In this document: positions 32,570 through 42,400 of the stretch, piece by piece
How the letters are laid out: each line of letters starts with the position of its first letter
Numbering within the stretch: position 1 is the first letter of the stretch
Assembly (NCBI GenBank): GCA_964489525.1
Contig: CAZAYY010000012.1
Location: 1 to 64,000, forward strand
Direction of reading: 5' to 3'
DNA: 64,000 nt
From: CAZAYY01 sp964489525
GTDB taxonomy: Bacteria; Chloroflexota; Anaerolineae; Anaerolineales; JABWBV01
Position numbers and translations under genes: made by a program
Notes under the pieces: generated by a model
The model's input: the letters and a program-made list of their open reading frames with translations, nothing else
Told to the model about the DNA's origin: nothing
Databases searched by the model: none

Positions 32570-35527
32570 TTACCGCATTTGCGGCTGACCGTACTGCTGC
32601 ACATATCCATCAAACCAGCGGTTTTTGAAATGCTGGTTTACATTCGGTTCGGTGAGTTTCTTGTACAGCTCCAGCTTGTTGTGGACAAACTCCAACAGCA
32701 GGGCATCCAACACTTTCTCAAACTTATCCCGCATGGCCTGGCGGGTGTTGTCGGCCTGCATGACCGCCTGCAAGCCTACATCCGCTTCCAGCTTGGCCCG
32801 GATGTGCAGGATATCCACCTTATCCTCATCTGTGAGGTTAAGGCCGTAGGTGTCGTTGAGGACCTGGATGATATTGGAAAGCAGGTCCTTCTCGTCCTGG
32901 GTCAGCCCAGACCCACCGTCCCCAATCGGTTTTACAAAGCCATCTTCGGGCTTCAGTTCAAGCCCGCCTGTGAATGTCTGCTCCAGGCGGAAGGAATCCA
33001 GGTCCACCGCGTCTTTGATTTCATGGGGCAGTTTGACTTTGCGGCGCGGGAGTTTTCGATTGAGGCCGCGGGCGAAGACATACAGCTTTTCCAGGTCTTC
33101 ATCCGCGAAGGTGATAACCTGGGACAAGAAGCCGTACAGCCGGATATATTTCTGCAGGGCCGCGCGGAAGGCCTCGCGATCGTTTTCGGGTTTGTAGTTC
33201 CAGAGGTTCACCACGCCGTCCAGGATGGGCTGCAGTTTTTCCAGGGGCTGCGACGGGTTAAAGAAAACTGCGGCGAAGGCGTCGATATCCGCCTGGGTGA
33301 AGAGTTCGAACGAGCGCAGTTCATTTTCCAGGTCGTGGAGTTTATTGGGGTCGGTGGCTCCCTCCAGGGAGGTGGTCTGGTAATAGGGCTGGAAGGCAGC
33401 CAGGATTTCCTCGGATTCGTTGACAAAGTCCAGCACCAGGGTATCGGTTTTGGCGGCCCGGGTGCGGTTCAGGCGGCTGAGCGTCTGGACGGCCTGCACC
33501 CCTGCCAGGCGTTTATCCACGTACATGGTATGCAGCAGCGGTTCGTCAAAGCCGGTTTGGAATTTGTTCGCCACCACCAGGATGCGGTATTCCGGGGTCT
33601 TAAACGCATCCTGGATGGCAATTTTGGCCCCCAACTGGTTGAGGCTGTTTTCGGTATCTTCACTGCCGGTATCGGGGTCTTTGACAGTTCCCGAAAACGC
33701 AACCAACGGTTTGAAAGGCAGGTGCATCTCGGCCATCAGCTTGCGGAACGTCCGGTAGTAGCGCACCGCATGCAGCCGGGAACGGGTAACCACCATGGCC
33801 CGGCCCCGACCCTGGATGGCGTTGGCCGTTTTTTCAAGGAAATGCTCCAGCATGATGCGGGTTTTGGTTTCGACGGCGTGGGGCTGTAAATCCACAAAAT
33901 CGGTCAGCAGCCGGACAGCCTTTTTCTTTTCGTACTCATTATCGGTTGGGATGGTCTTGACCAGCTTGAAGTAGCGCTGGAAGGTGGTGTAGTTGTTGAG
34001 CACATCCAGGATGAAGCCTTCTTCAATCGCCTGGCGCATGGAGTAGATGTGGAAGGCAGCAAAGCCTTCCGGGGTTTTCTGCCCAAAAATCTCCAGGGTT
34101 TTATTCTTGGGAGTCGCTGTGAAGGCAAAATAGGAGATGTGGTTCTGGGACCCGCGGGCACGGATTTCCTGGAGAATCTGGTCTTCCATATCTTCGGCGA
34201 CTGCGTCCTCGGTTTCGGCCTGCTCCAGGTTCACCGAGAGGGTTTTTTTAAGGTGGCTGGCCGACTCTCCGGACTGGCTGGAGTGGGCTTCGTCAATGAT
34301 GACCGCAAAGCACTGCCCTTTGAGGGTGCTCATGCTTTCTGAAATGACCGGGAACTTCTGCAGGGTGGTGATGATGATGGCCTTGCCCGTTTCGAGGGCT
34401 TCCCGCAGCTGGGCGGAATTCTGGTCAATTTTTTTCACCACCCCTTGGGTCTGCTCGAACTGCGTGATGGTGTCCTGCAGCTGGCGGTCCAGCACGCGGC
34501 GGTCGGTGACGACGATGATGGAATCAAAGAGGCGCTCTTTATCGGTGGGGTGCTGGTAGAAGCTGGCCAGTTGGTGGGCCAGCCAGGCAATCGAGTTGGA
34601 CTTGCCCGAACCCGCTGAGTGCTGCACCAGGTAGTTTTTCCCGACCCCATCGTGCCGCACCGCGGACAGGATCTTGCGAACCACATCCAACTGGTGGAAG
34701 CGCGGGAAGATTAACCGCTCGGATTGCTTTTCAACCAGGCCCTGGTGCTCGTCGTAGAATTTCTCGGTGTTCTTCTGGAGATGCAGGTAGTTTTGGACCA
34801 GTTCCAGCAGGGTGGCTGGCTGCCAGATGTCTTCCCACAGGTAGTGGGTTTTGTGGCCGTTGGGGTTAGTCGGGTTTTCGGTATCCAGGTTGAAGGGCAG
34901 GAAGCGGGTGTTTGCGCCCTGCAGATGGGTGGCCATGTAGACTGCTTCGTTGCCAACCGCAAAATGCACCAGGCAGCGCCTGAACTCCAGCAGCGGTTCG
35001 CCCTTTGGGTGGCGGTCGTGCTGGTACTGCTGGATGGCCTGCTCGACAAACTGGCCGGTGAGGGCGTTTTTGAGTTCGGCGGTGATGATCGGCAGGCCGT
35101 TGAGGAACAGCACGAGATCTATGCTGTTCTCGTTCTTCTGGCTGTACCGGAGCTGGCGCACCACGCTGAAGCGGTTTTGGGCGTGCAGTTTGTGATGTTC
35201 GGGGTTCATCCCGCTGGCGGGTTTGAAATAAGCCAGGCGGAACTTGCTGCCCAGGTCCTTGATGCCGTTGCGCAGCACATCCAGCGTGCCGCGCTTGCTG
35301 ACCTCCGAAGCCAGGCGGGCGACCAGCTTCTTGGGCGTATCCGCCCCATACTGCTTCTCCAGCTTCTGGTACGCATCCGGCTGGGTGGCCCGGATGAACG
35401 CCAGGGCTTCATCGGGAACCAGGCAGAGGGCTTTATCGTAGGCCGCGGGCGGCTGGCTGAAGTATCCGGAAGCCAGCAGGTGGGCCTCAATATGTTCTTC
35501 AAAGTTTTGTTCGGTGTAATGGGCCAT
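32570..35527 (-). CDS. hsdR: Type I restriction enzyme, R subunit
   Basis: 985 residues. A PD-(D/E)xK nuclease region (IDLVLFLNGLPIITAELKN, about 140) is followed by a superfamily 2 helicase/translocase: Walker A QHSAGSGKSNSIAW (about 305) and DEAH in IIDEAHSSQSGE (about 414), then SAT-like and other motor motifs. It moves and cuts DNA unmethylated at the site read by HsdS. It is full-length and the last gene of the operon, 6 bp after the HEPN-like gene. Confidence 0.95.
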   Translation of the reverse strand: MAHYTEQNFEEHIEAHLLASGYFSQPPAAYDKALCLVPDEALAFIRATQPDAYQKLEKQYGADTPKKLVARLASEVSKRGTLDVLRNGIKDLGSKFRLAYFKPASGMNPEHHKLHAQNRFSVVRQLRYSQKNENSIDLVLFLNGLPIITAELKNALTGQFVEQAIQQYQHDRHPKGEPLLEFRRCLVHFAVGNEAVYMATHLQGANTRFLPFNLDTENPTNPNGHKTHYLWEDIWQPATLLELVQNYLHLQKNTEKFYDEHQGLVEKQSERLIFPRFHQLDVVRKILSAVRHDGVGKNYLVQHSAGSGKSNSIAWLAHQLASFYQHPTDKERLFDSIIVVTDRRVLDRQLQDTITQFEQTQGVVKKIDQNSAQLREALETGKAIIITTLQKFPVISESMSTLKGQCFAVIIDEAHSSQSGESASHLKKTLSVNLEQAETEDAVAEDMEDQILQEIRARGSQNHISYFAFTATPKNKTLEIFGQKTPEGFAAFHIYSMRQAIEEGFILDVLNNYTTFQRYFKLVKTIPTDNEYEKKKAVRLLTDFVDLQPHAVETKTRIMLEHFLEKTANAIQGRGRAMVVTRSRLHAVRYYRTFRKLMAEMHLPFKPLVAFSGTVKDPDTGSEDTENSLNQLGAKIAIQDAFKTPEYRILVVANKFQTGFDEPLLHTMYVDKRLAGVQAVQTLSRLNRTRAAKTDTLVLDFVNESEEILAAFQPYYQTTSLEGATDPNKLHDLENELRSFELFTQADIDAFAAVFFNPSQPLEKLQPILDGVVNLWNYKPENDREAFRAALQKYIRLYGFLSQVITFADEDLEKLYVFARGLNRKLPRRKVKLPHEIKDAVDLDSFRLEQTFTGGLELKPEDGFVKPIGDGGSGLTQDEKDLLSNIIQVLNDTYGLNLTDEDKVDILHIRAKLEADVGLQAVMQADNTRQAMRDKFEKVLDALLLEFVHNKLELYKKLTEPNVNQHFKNRWFDGYVQQYGQPQMR

Positions 35528-35533
35528 TATCTA

Positions 35534-35986
35534 CTACTTCCCCTCTTTCAGGATCAACACAGTGAACTTATCCACAATCAGGCGCAAATCCTCAAATGAC
35601 AATTCAGCTTCCCAATTTTTTACGCCTCCCGACTCATTCCAAACCCTGAGGCCGTGCAGTTTGTAATAATGATCTGCGAGAAACTCGATGTTGCAGTGTG
35701 CAATCGAATTCCGGAGAAAACGCATCAACTCGCGCAAATCCTTGTGCTTCTTAAAATCACCGGTTACTTGAATCTCAGGCCACCCAGATTCCTTTAGTTC
35801 CTGTAGAGACAACTCGGGGATACGGTTGTAGTAGCGCTCTTTTGGAAACACAAGAAGGCCCAAGAGAGAATTCACCAGCTGCGTTACTTCATAGACCTCC
35901 ACCCCTTCAGCCTGAGCCTGCTCGATGAACCGCAGGTTTTTACGCGTCCTTTTGGCGAAATCGCGAACCACATCATCATAATTCAA
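35534..35986 (-). CDS. HEPN-like protein inside the type I RM operon
   Basis: 150 residues, all alpha-helical. The start is TTG at 35986 with a very strong GGAGGTGG-type site just upstream; there is no ATG nearby. It contains EVTQLVNSLLGLLVFPKE and then FLRNSIAHCNIEF, where R-N-x3-H (Arg-x4-His) matches the HEPN RNase motif. HEPN proteins are often toxins or defence RNases. The TTGA overlap with the hsdS stop and the 6-bp gap to hsdR place it firmly in the operon, so it is likely produced with the RM complex. It may add a suicidal RNase arm; an RM-associated structural role is the alternative. Confidence 0.65.
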   Translation of the reverse strand: MNYDDVVRDFAKRTRKNLRFIEQAQAEGVEVYEVTQLVNSLLGLLVFPKERYYNRIPELSLQELKESGWPEIQVTGDFKKHKDLRELMRFLRNSIAHCNIEFLADHYYKLHGLRVWNESGGVKNWEAELSFEDLRLIVDKFTVLILKEGK

Positions 35987-37299
35987 ATCTCCACCTCCTC
36001 GCGCACGTCTATCTTGCCCGTCACCGCCGCCGAGATGAGTGCGGTGCGGTATTCCTGGTAGTGGCTGATCTGCTTTTCAATTTTCGCAATCAGCGTGTCA
36101 ATCTGAGCGGTCTTGCGGTCGAGGAAGGCAGCGATGGCGCGCTGTTCGGGGAGGGGAGGGAGGGGAAATAACGAGTTTTCAAGTGCATATTTTCCAAGAC
36201 CATAACGGGTTACACCAGATGCAGACACCTTATATTGATCGTTTACCTCTCTAGATAAAAATGCCCAAAACAAATATTTTCCTAGAATATTATTTGGCTT
36301 GGAACGGATAAGTGCAAGATGGTAGCCACATAAAACGTTATTGAAGTCTGTAGCTGAATATGCAGGAACAGCAATATCATCCCAAGATTCAGAGTCTTTT
36401 GTAATGAGAACATCACCTTCCTGCAATTTGAATCGCTCAATTTCCTTCTCGTTCGCGGTAGCTTTCATGAAGTCGATTTCATCTGTTATCAAGTCATTGT
36501 AGTAAACATCGACATAGTTGCAAAGCAAGACAGGTATTTCGTGATCATAGGAATGCTTGTCAACATTGCTAAATTGAACATGGGAAATAAACTTCAACTT
36601 CTGGTTTGCCCAATGCCTCGGCACTTCCCCCAACCACTCAATCCCGCTGTCTTTCATCTCCACACCCGGGTTCAGACCCTTCGTCACCGCCTGGTTGATG
36701 AGGGCGGTGCGGTGCTCCTGCAGCAGTTCAACCTGGCGCTGCTTTTTGGCAATCAGCGTGTCAATCTGGGCAGTCTTGCGGTCGAGGAAGGCGGCGATGG
36801 CGCGTTGTTCCCACTCTGGAAAATAGGGCAACTCCAAATCCTTGAAAATATTGAAGCTAAATGAGCTTGACCGTTCACGGATACCCTTTGCCAATGAAAG
36901 GATAAACCCATTCGTTGCCATCGTCCTCAAGAGATAAGCATAGTACTTTGGCGAAGCTGGGATATGCGGTACACACACAGTGTAAACAGGTGTACTCTTC
37001 CCATCCGAATCCGATACACCGATGGCTCCGGCAAACGCATCCATCTCATGGATAACCAAATCACCATTTCGTATCCCTTGATAACCGATTTCCTTTAGTG
37101 ATAAAGTAAATCCTTCGGTTCTTCTATTCTTCCTGAGCGTTACTTCCCCATCCCGGAAAGCTGTAACAACGTCGTCCTCTGCCCTAATGGGACGCGACAT
37201 TTTCGTGAATATATACTTAGCTTTCCGAAACTCCCAATGGGCGGGGACAGTTTCAAGCCAATTGATATTTGTGGTTTTATAAGTTTGATAAGGATGCAT
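35983..37299 (-). CDS. hsdS: Type I restriction enzyme, specificity subunit
   Basis: 438 residues with two target-recognition domains (about 1-165 and 215-385). After each comes a similar conserved helical stretch: EQRAIAAFLDRKTAQIDTL, found twice almost identically (about 170 and 388). These conserved repeats form the spacer helices that position the two half-sites. Its ATG shares one base with the hsdM stop (TGATG). The recognition sequence cannot be read from the protein. Confidence 0.93.
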   Translation of the reverse strand: MHPYQTYKTTNINWLETVPAHWEFRKAKYIFTKMSRPIRAEDDVVTAFRDGEVTLRKNRRTEGFTLSLKEIGYQGIRNGDLVIHEMDAFAGAIGVSDSDGKSTPVYTVCVPHIPASPKYYAYLLRTMATNGFILSLAKGIRERSSSFSFNIFKDLELPYFPEWEQRAIAAFLDRKTAQIDTLIAKKQRQVELLQEHRTALINQAVTKGLNPGVEMKDSGIEWLGEVPRHWANQKLKFISHVQFSNVDKHSYDHEIPVLLCNYVDVYYNDLITDEIDFMKATANEKEIERFKLQEGDVLITKDSESWDDIAVPAYSATDFNNVLCGYHLALIRSKPNNILGKYLFWAFLSREVNDQYKVSASGVTRYGLGKYALENSLFPLPPLPEQRAIAAFLDRKTAQIDTLIAKIEKQISHYQEYRTALISAAVTGKIDVREEVEI

Positions 37300-39020
37300 C
37301 AGCCCAATATCTCCCCTAACAATCCCTCGGTCTCTTCTTCCAGCGCCAGGATATCCGCCCGGATGTCTTCCAGCGGGCGCAGCGGGGTATATTCGTAGAA
37401 GTATTTGCTGAAGCTGATTTCGCAGCCCAACTTATCCTTGCTCCGGTCCATCCAGGCATCGGGGACATGCGGGAGGACTTCTTTTACGAAGTAGGCCTCG
37501 ATGTCCTGTTTGAGGGGGATTTTTTCGGAATCGCGCAGGTTGGTGTCGGGCTTGGGCTGGCCCTGCCTGTCCATCACCACCTGGCCTTGCTCGTCCCGCT
37601 CAGGGCGTTCCACAGTCACCCTGGTGAAGCCGAAGTCTGCGTTATCAAAAATTTTGCTCTCTTTGCCTTCTGCAAAGGCTGTGTAGAGGGCGGTGATTTG
37701 GGTGATATGCTCATCAGTGAAGTATTTTCGCTTATTTCCAAGATTCTTACCCATAAGTTTGAAATAATTTGTAGCATCAATAAGTTGAACCTTTCCTCTT
37801 CGATGATTGGCCTTGCGATTGGTGACCAGCCAGATGTAGGTGGCGATGCCGGTGTTGTAGAACATATCCATAGGTAAAGCCACAATTGCTTCCAGCCAAT
37901 CGTTCTCGACGATCCATTTGCGGATGTCGCTTTCGCCCGAACCGGCGTCGCCGGTAAACAGCGGCGAACCGTTGAAGATGATGGCGATGCGGCTGCCGCC
38001 CGCTTCCATTTTGGAGATCATATGCTGCAGGAACAGCAGCGCCCCATCGCTGGAGCGCGGGGTGCCCGCATGGAAGCGCCCGTGGGGGTCGTTGGCTTCT
38101 TTCTGGATGAAAGACTCTTCTTTCTTCCAGCTCACCCCAAAGGGCGGGTTGGAAAGCATGTAGCTGAACCGCTGGCCTTTGAAGCGGTCCTGGGTAAAGC
38201 TGTTGCCCAGGCGGATGTTCCCGGCGTCCTGCCCCATGATCAGCACATCGGATTTGGCGATGGCGTAAGACACGTCGTTCAGTTCCTGCCCGTACATGAT
38301 CACTTCCACATCCGGGTTGATGTGTTCCTGGATGTAGTCCCTGGCGGTAATCAGCATGCCGCCCGTCCCGCAGGCCGGGTCGTAGACCGTGCGGATCAGG
38401 CCCTTGCCCTGCAGTTCGTGGCGGTGTTCCGCCAGCAGCAGGCTGACCATCAGGCGGATGACTTCGCGCGGGGTGTAGTGTTCGCCAGCCGTCTCGTTGC
38501 TCATTTCCGAAAAGCGCCGCAGCAGGTCTTCGAAGATGTAGCCCATATCGTGGTTGCTCACCTTCTCCGGGCTGAGGTCCACTTCGGTGAATTTGGAAAC
38601 CAGCCGGTAGAGCAGTTCGTTCTTCACCAGGCGGGCGATGGTGCCCTGCAGCTTGAAATTTTCGATGATGTCCCGGACGTTCTTGCTGAAGCCGTTGAGG
38701 TAATTGTTGAAGTTCAGTTCGATATTCCCGGCATCCTGGGCCAGGCGGCGCAGGTCATAGAGGGAGTGGTTGTAGAAGTTCTTCTCCCCCGCCGCCTTGC
38801 GCAGCACCGGGATGAGCTGTTCTTCGTTCAAAACACCCCCAAACTGCTTTTGCTGGGCAATCACCGCATCTTTGGTGGGTTCCAACACCAGGTCCAGGCG
38901 GCGCAGAACCACAAACGGCAGGATGACATCCCCATACTCATGGGCTTTGAAGGCCCCGCGCAGGATGTCGTCTGCGACGGTCCAAATGAAGTTGGCTTTA
39001 TCCTGGAAATGGTTGATCAT
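37299..39020 (-). CDS. hsdM: Type I restriction enzyme, methyltransferase subunit
   Basis: 573 residues. An N-terminal HsdM domain (about 10-140) precedes an adenine methyltransferase fold: SAM-binding DPACGTGGMLITA (about 218) and catalytic NPPFGVSW (about 292), the N6-adenine class. It is the first gene of the operon hsdM-hsdS-HEPN-hsdR. A promoter candidate lies about 200 bp upstream. Confidence 0.95.
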   Translation of the reverse strand: MINHFQDKANFIWTVADDILRGAFKAHEYGDVILPFVVLRRLDLVLEPTKDAVIAQQKQFGGVLNEEQLIPVLRKAAGEKNFYNHSLYDLRRLAQDAGNIELNFNNYLNGFSKNVRDIIENFKLQGTIARLVKNELLYRLVSKFTEVDLSPEKVSNHDMGYIFEDLLRRFSEMSNETAGEHYTPREVIRLMVSLLLAEHRHELQGKGLIRTVYDPACGTGGMLITARDYIQEHINPDVEVIMYGQELNDVSYAIAKSDVLIMGQDAGNIRLGNSFTQDRFKGQRFSYMLSNPPFGVSWKKEESFIQKEANDPHGRFHAGTPRSSDGALLFLQHMISKMEAGGSRIAIIFNGSPLFTGDAGSGESDIRKWIVENDWLEAIVALPMDMFYNTGIATYIWLVTNRKANHRRGKVQLIDATNYFKLMGKNLGNKRKYFTDEHITQITALYTAFAEGKESKIFDNADFGFTRVTVERPERDEQGQVVMDRQGQPKPDTNLRDSEKIPLKQDIEAYFVKEVLPHVPDAWMDRSKDKLGCEISFSKYFYEYTPLRPLEDIRADILALEEETEGLLGEILG

Positions 39021-39221
39021 AATGCTGCCTCTACTTTAATCGTTCAAGTGAATGATGAAATGCCCCTTAATAAGAGAATTTTTTTAGCCCTCCCAAAGAA
39101 TGGTTTTTGCCGCCCGGAGTTTTGGGCATACCTGTAACCCACCCTGGAACGGGGTCGGGGCGAACCCGGTCACCCCAAACCTCCAGGGTCTTTCCCTGGC
39201 AGCAGCCTGAGCCGTGAAGGT

Positions 39222-39249
39222 ATTATAACTTAAGATGGAAAGCAGGCAA
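39222..39249 (-). promoter_or_regulatory. Candidate promoter of the type I RM operon
   Basis: On the minus strand TTGCCT (39244-39249, 4 of 6) and TATAAT (39222-39227) are 16 bp apart, about 200 bp upstream of hsdM. It faces away from the giant-gene promoter. Confidence 0.4.
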
Positions 39250-39262
39250 ACCTCAGCGGGTT

Positions 39263-39291
39263 TTGTTCCCACCCCTCGAAAAGGCTATAAT
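39263..39291 (+). promoter_or_regulatory. Candidate promoter of the giant surface-protein gene
   Basis: TTGTTC (39263-39268) and TATAAT (39286-39291) with a 17-bp spacer, about 130 bp before the start codon. Nothing else coding was seen in the 402-bp divergent gap at 39021-39422; its length leaves room for regulators. Confidence 0.4.
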
Positions 39292-39422
39292 AGGTACAAT
39301 ACACCTAAAGCCGATACCCCTTTCCAATCCCTGCATTTGAACCCATCTGACCAATACCTTCAGGGATGGAAGATTAATTTGCCTGGCGCACCGCATTTCA
39401 GGTTTTAGAAAGGAAGTTACCC

Positions 39423-42400
39423 TTGGGAAAGAAAAAATACACCATTTGGATCATTTTGGGATTATGGCTGGCGGGGTTGGGGCTTTTCTCGCGCGCGACC
39501 GGGTTTGCCCAATCGCTGGCAAACCCGGTCCCATTTGAAAACCTGCCGGAAGCCCGCCCCACCACCAACGCGCCCCCGACCGCCAACCCGGATGCCTACA
39601 GCACGGATGAGGATGTCATCTTGAATGTCGCTGCGCCGGGTGTGCTGCTGAACGATACCGATGATCAGACCCCGGCGCTCACGGCCATCCTGGAAAGCGG
39701 TCCAGCCGTGGGCAGCCTGGATTTGAGCGCCAACGGCGGGTTCTCCTATACACCCCCCAGCGATTATTCGGGCCCTGTCACCTTTAGCTACCGGGCTTCG
39801 GATGGCGCTTTATCCTCCAACATTGCCCAGGTCACCCTGACGATTAACCCGGTCAACGATGCCCCGGTGGCTGGCGCGGACTTTTACACCACTACCGAAG
39901 AAGTGGCCCTGGTCGTTCCTGCGGTGGGGGTTTTGGTGAATGATTCCGATGTTGAAAACAACCCCCTTACTGCCGTGCTGTTCAGCGCGCCTGCCGCCGG
40001 GCAGGTGAGCCTGGCGAGTGATGGCAGTTTTGTTTACACCCCCACACTGAACCAGACCGGGGTGGTTACCTTCACGTATAAAGCCAACGATGGCACCGGT
40101 GGGGTTAACCCACTGTCGGACCCGGGGCTGGTCACGATTACCATCGAACCGCTCAACGACCCGCCCACGGCAAACCCCGATGAATATTCCGTCGTCACCA
40201 ACAACACCCTCACCCTCTCCGCCCCGGGGGTGATGGCAAACGATGTAGATGTGGATGGCGACCCGCTCACCAGCCTGCTTCAAACCGCCCCCCTGACGGG
40301 CACGCTGGATTTAAACCCGGACGGCAGTTTGGTCTATACCCCCACCCTGGATTTCAGCGGTTGGGTGACCTTCACCTACACCGTGAGCGATGGGCTGCTC
40401 ACTTCGAACCCAACCGTGGTTACCCTGACCGTTGTTTTCAGCAATACCCCCCCGGTTGCGGCGTCGGATGTTTACACCAGCGCCGAAGATGCTGCCCTGG
40501 TCGTGCCCGCGCCTGGGGTTCTGGCCAACGACAGCGACGCCAACAGCGACACCCTCTCTGCCGTTTTGCAAACCGCCCCGCCGGGAACACTCCTGCTGGA
40601 TGCCAACGGTGGGTTCTCCTATACCCCCCCGCTGGATTTCTCCGGCGTGGTCAGTTTTACCTACGCAGCCTCAGACGGGATTGACCTTTCGAATGGGGTG
40701 ACGGTAACCCTGACCATCACCCCGGTCAACGACGCGCCCACCGCCCTGCCCGATGCCTACGAAACCAACGAAGATACCCCCTTGAGTGTGCCTGCACCGG
40801 GCTTCCTGGGCAATGACGGGGACGTAGATTCAACGCCGCCCTTCACCATCACCAGTGTCATCACCCCTGCGCTGGGTACGCTGGCCTGGAACCCGGACGG
40901 CAGTTTTATCTACACCCCCACCCTGGATGCCAACGGCGTCATCACCTTTGCCTACCAGGTTTCGGATGGCGAGCTGCTTTCGAACTTTGGGCTGGTCAGC
41001 CTGACCGTACTACCCGTCAATGATCCCCCGGTTGCGTTGAGCGATCACTACACCACGAGCGAAGATTCCTTCATGGTGGTTTTTGTGCCCGGTGTTTTGA
41101 GCAACGACCTGGATGTGGATGGCGACCTGCTCACGGCAGCCCTGCTCACGCCAACCCTGGATGCAGATATGGACCTGGGGCCAGGCGGTGGCTTTGTTCT
41201 TACCCCAACCCTGAACTTTCACGGCACCCTGACCTTCACCTACCTGGCCAGCGATGGACAGGCTACATCTGCCCCCGGCGTGGTCACGGTGACCGTCACG
41301 CCTGTCAACGACCCGCCCGTCTCCGCATCCGATGTCTACACCCTGACCGAAGACATACCCCTGACCATTCCCAGCCCTGGGGTGCTGGCGAATGATACGG
41401 ATATCGATTCTGACCCCTTGAATGCCCTGCTGGACACACCACCCAGCTTTGGACAGCTCGACCTGCTGCCCGATGGCAGTTTTGTCTATACCCCCTCGCT
41501 GAACGTCAACGGGCAAGATACCTTTTTGTATCTTGCCAACGATGGCAGCCTGTCTTCCGGGTTAGAAGTGGTTCGCCTGGTCATTCTCCCGGCAAACGAT
41601 GCCCCTGTCCCGGCTGCCGATTTTTACACAACGCCAGAAGACACGCCGCTCACCGTGCCCGCCCCTGGTGTCCTTGCGAACGATACGGATGTCGATTTGG
41701 ATTCACTGGTGGCCATCCTGGACACAGCCCCAACCACAGGCACCCTGGATTTCTCCCCGGATGGAGGCTTTGTCTACACTCCCACCCTGGATGCGTCTGG
41801 GCTGGTGACGTTTACGTACACCGTGACGGATGGCCTGGCCCAGGTTGGACCGGTGCTGGTAACGATTACCGTAACGGCGGTGAACGATGCGCCAGTGGGT
41901 TCAGCGGAAGTCTACACGACCACCGAAAACACCCCGCTGGTGGTCCCGGCACCGGGGGTGCTGGCCAATGACACGGATGTAGACAACCTGGTCTTAACTG
42001 CCACCCTGGAAACCTCCCCATTTGGCGGGCAGTTTGAATTGAATCCCGATGGCGGTTTTGTCTACACACCCACAACCGACTATGACGGGGAAACCTTTTT
42101 TGTGTACCGGGCCTGGGACGGCGCCTTACAATCCAACCCGGTCACGGTTACGTTGATCATTTCCGGGCCAAACCTGCCGCCCATTGGCGCCAGCGACGTC
42201 TTCACCACAGCCGAAGACACACCGCTGACCGTACCTGCCCCAGGCTTGCTCGGTAATGACACCGACCCGGATTTAAACGAAATCTTCGCCGAATACCAGG
42301 GCGGGCTGCACTCCACCGGCATCTTACTCGATGCACTGACCCCAATCAGCAGCACGGTGGTTGGCCAGGTGTTTGCCTGGCCCGATGGCCGATTTGTGTT

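Noticed and set aside
32213..33889. A 558-codon open frame antisense to hsdR, running through the family B repeat
   Set aside because: No domain; low-complexity His/Gln/Gly-rich translation typical of a shadow frame.
38022..39137. A 371-codon open frame antisense to hsdM
   Set aside because: It is the mirror of hsdM codon usage in GC-rich DNA, without known motifs; hsdM carries all methyltransferase motifs.
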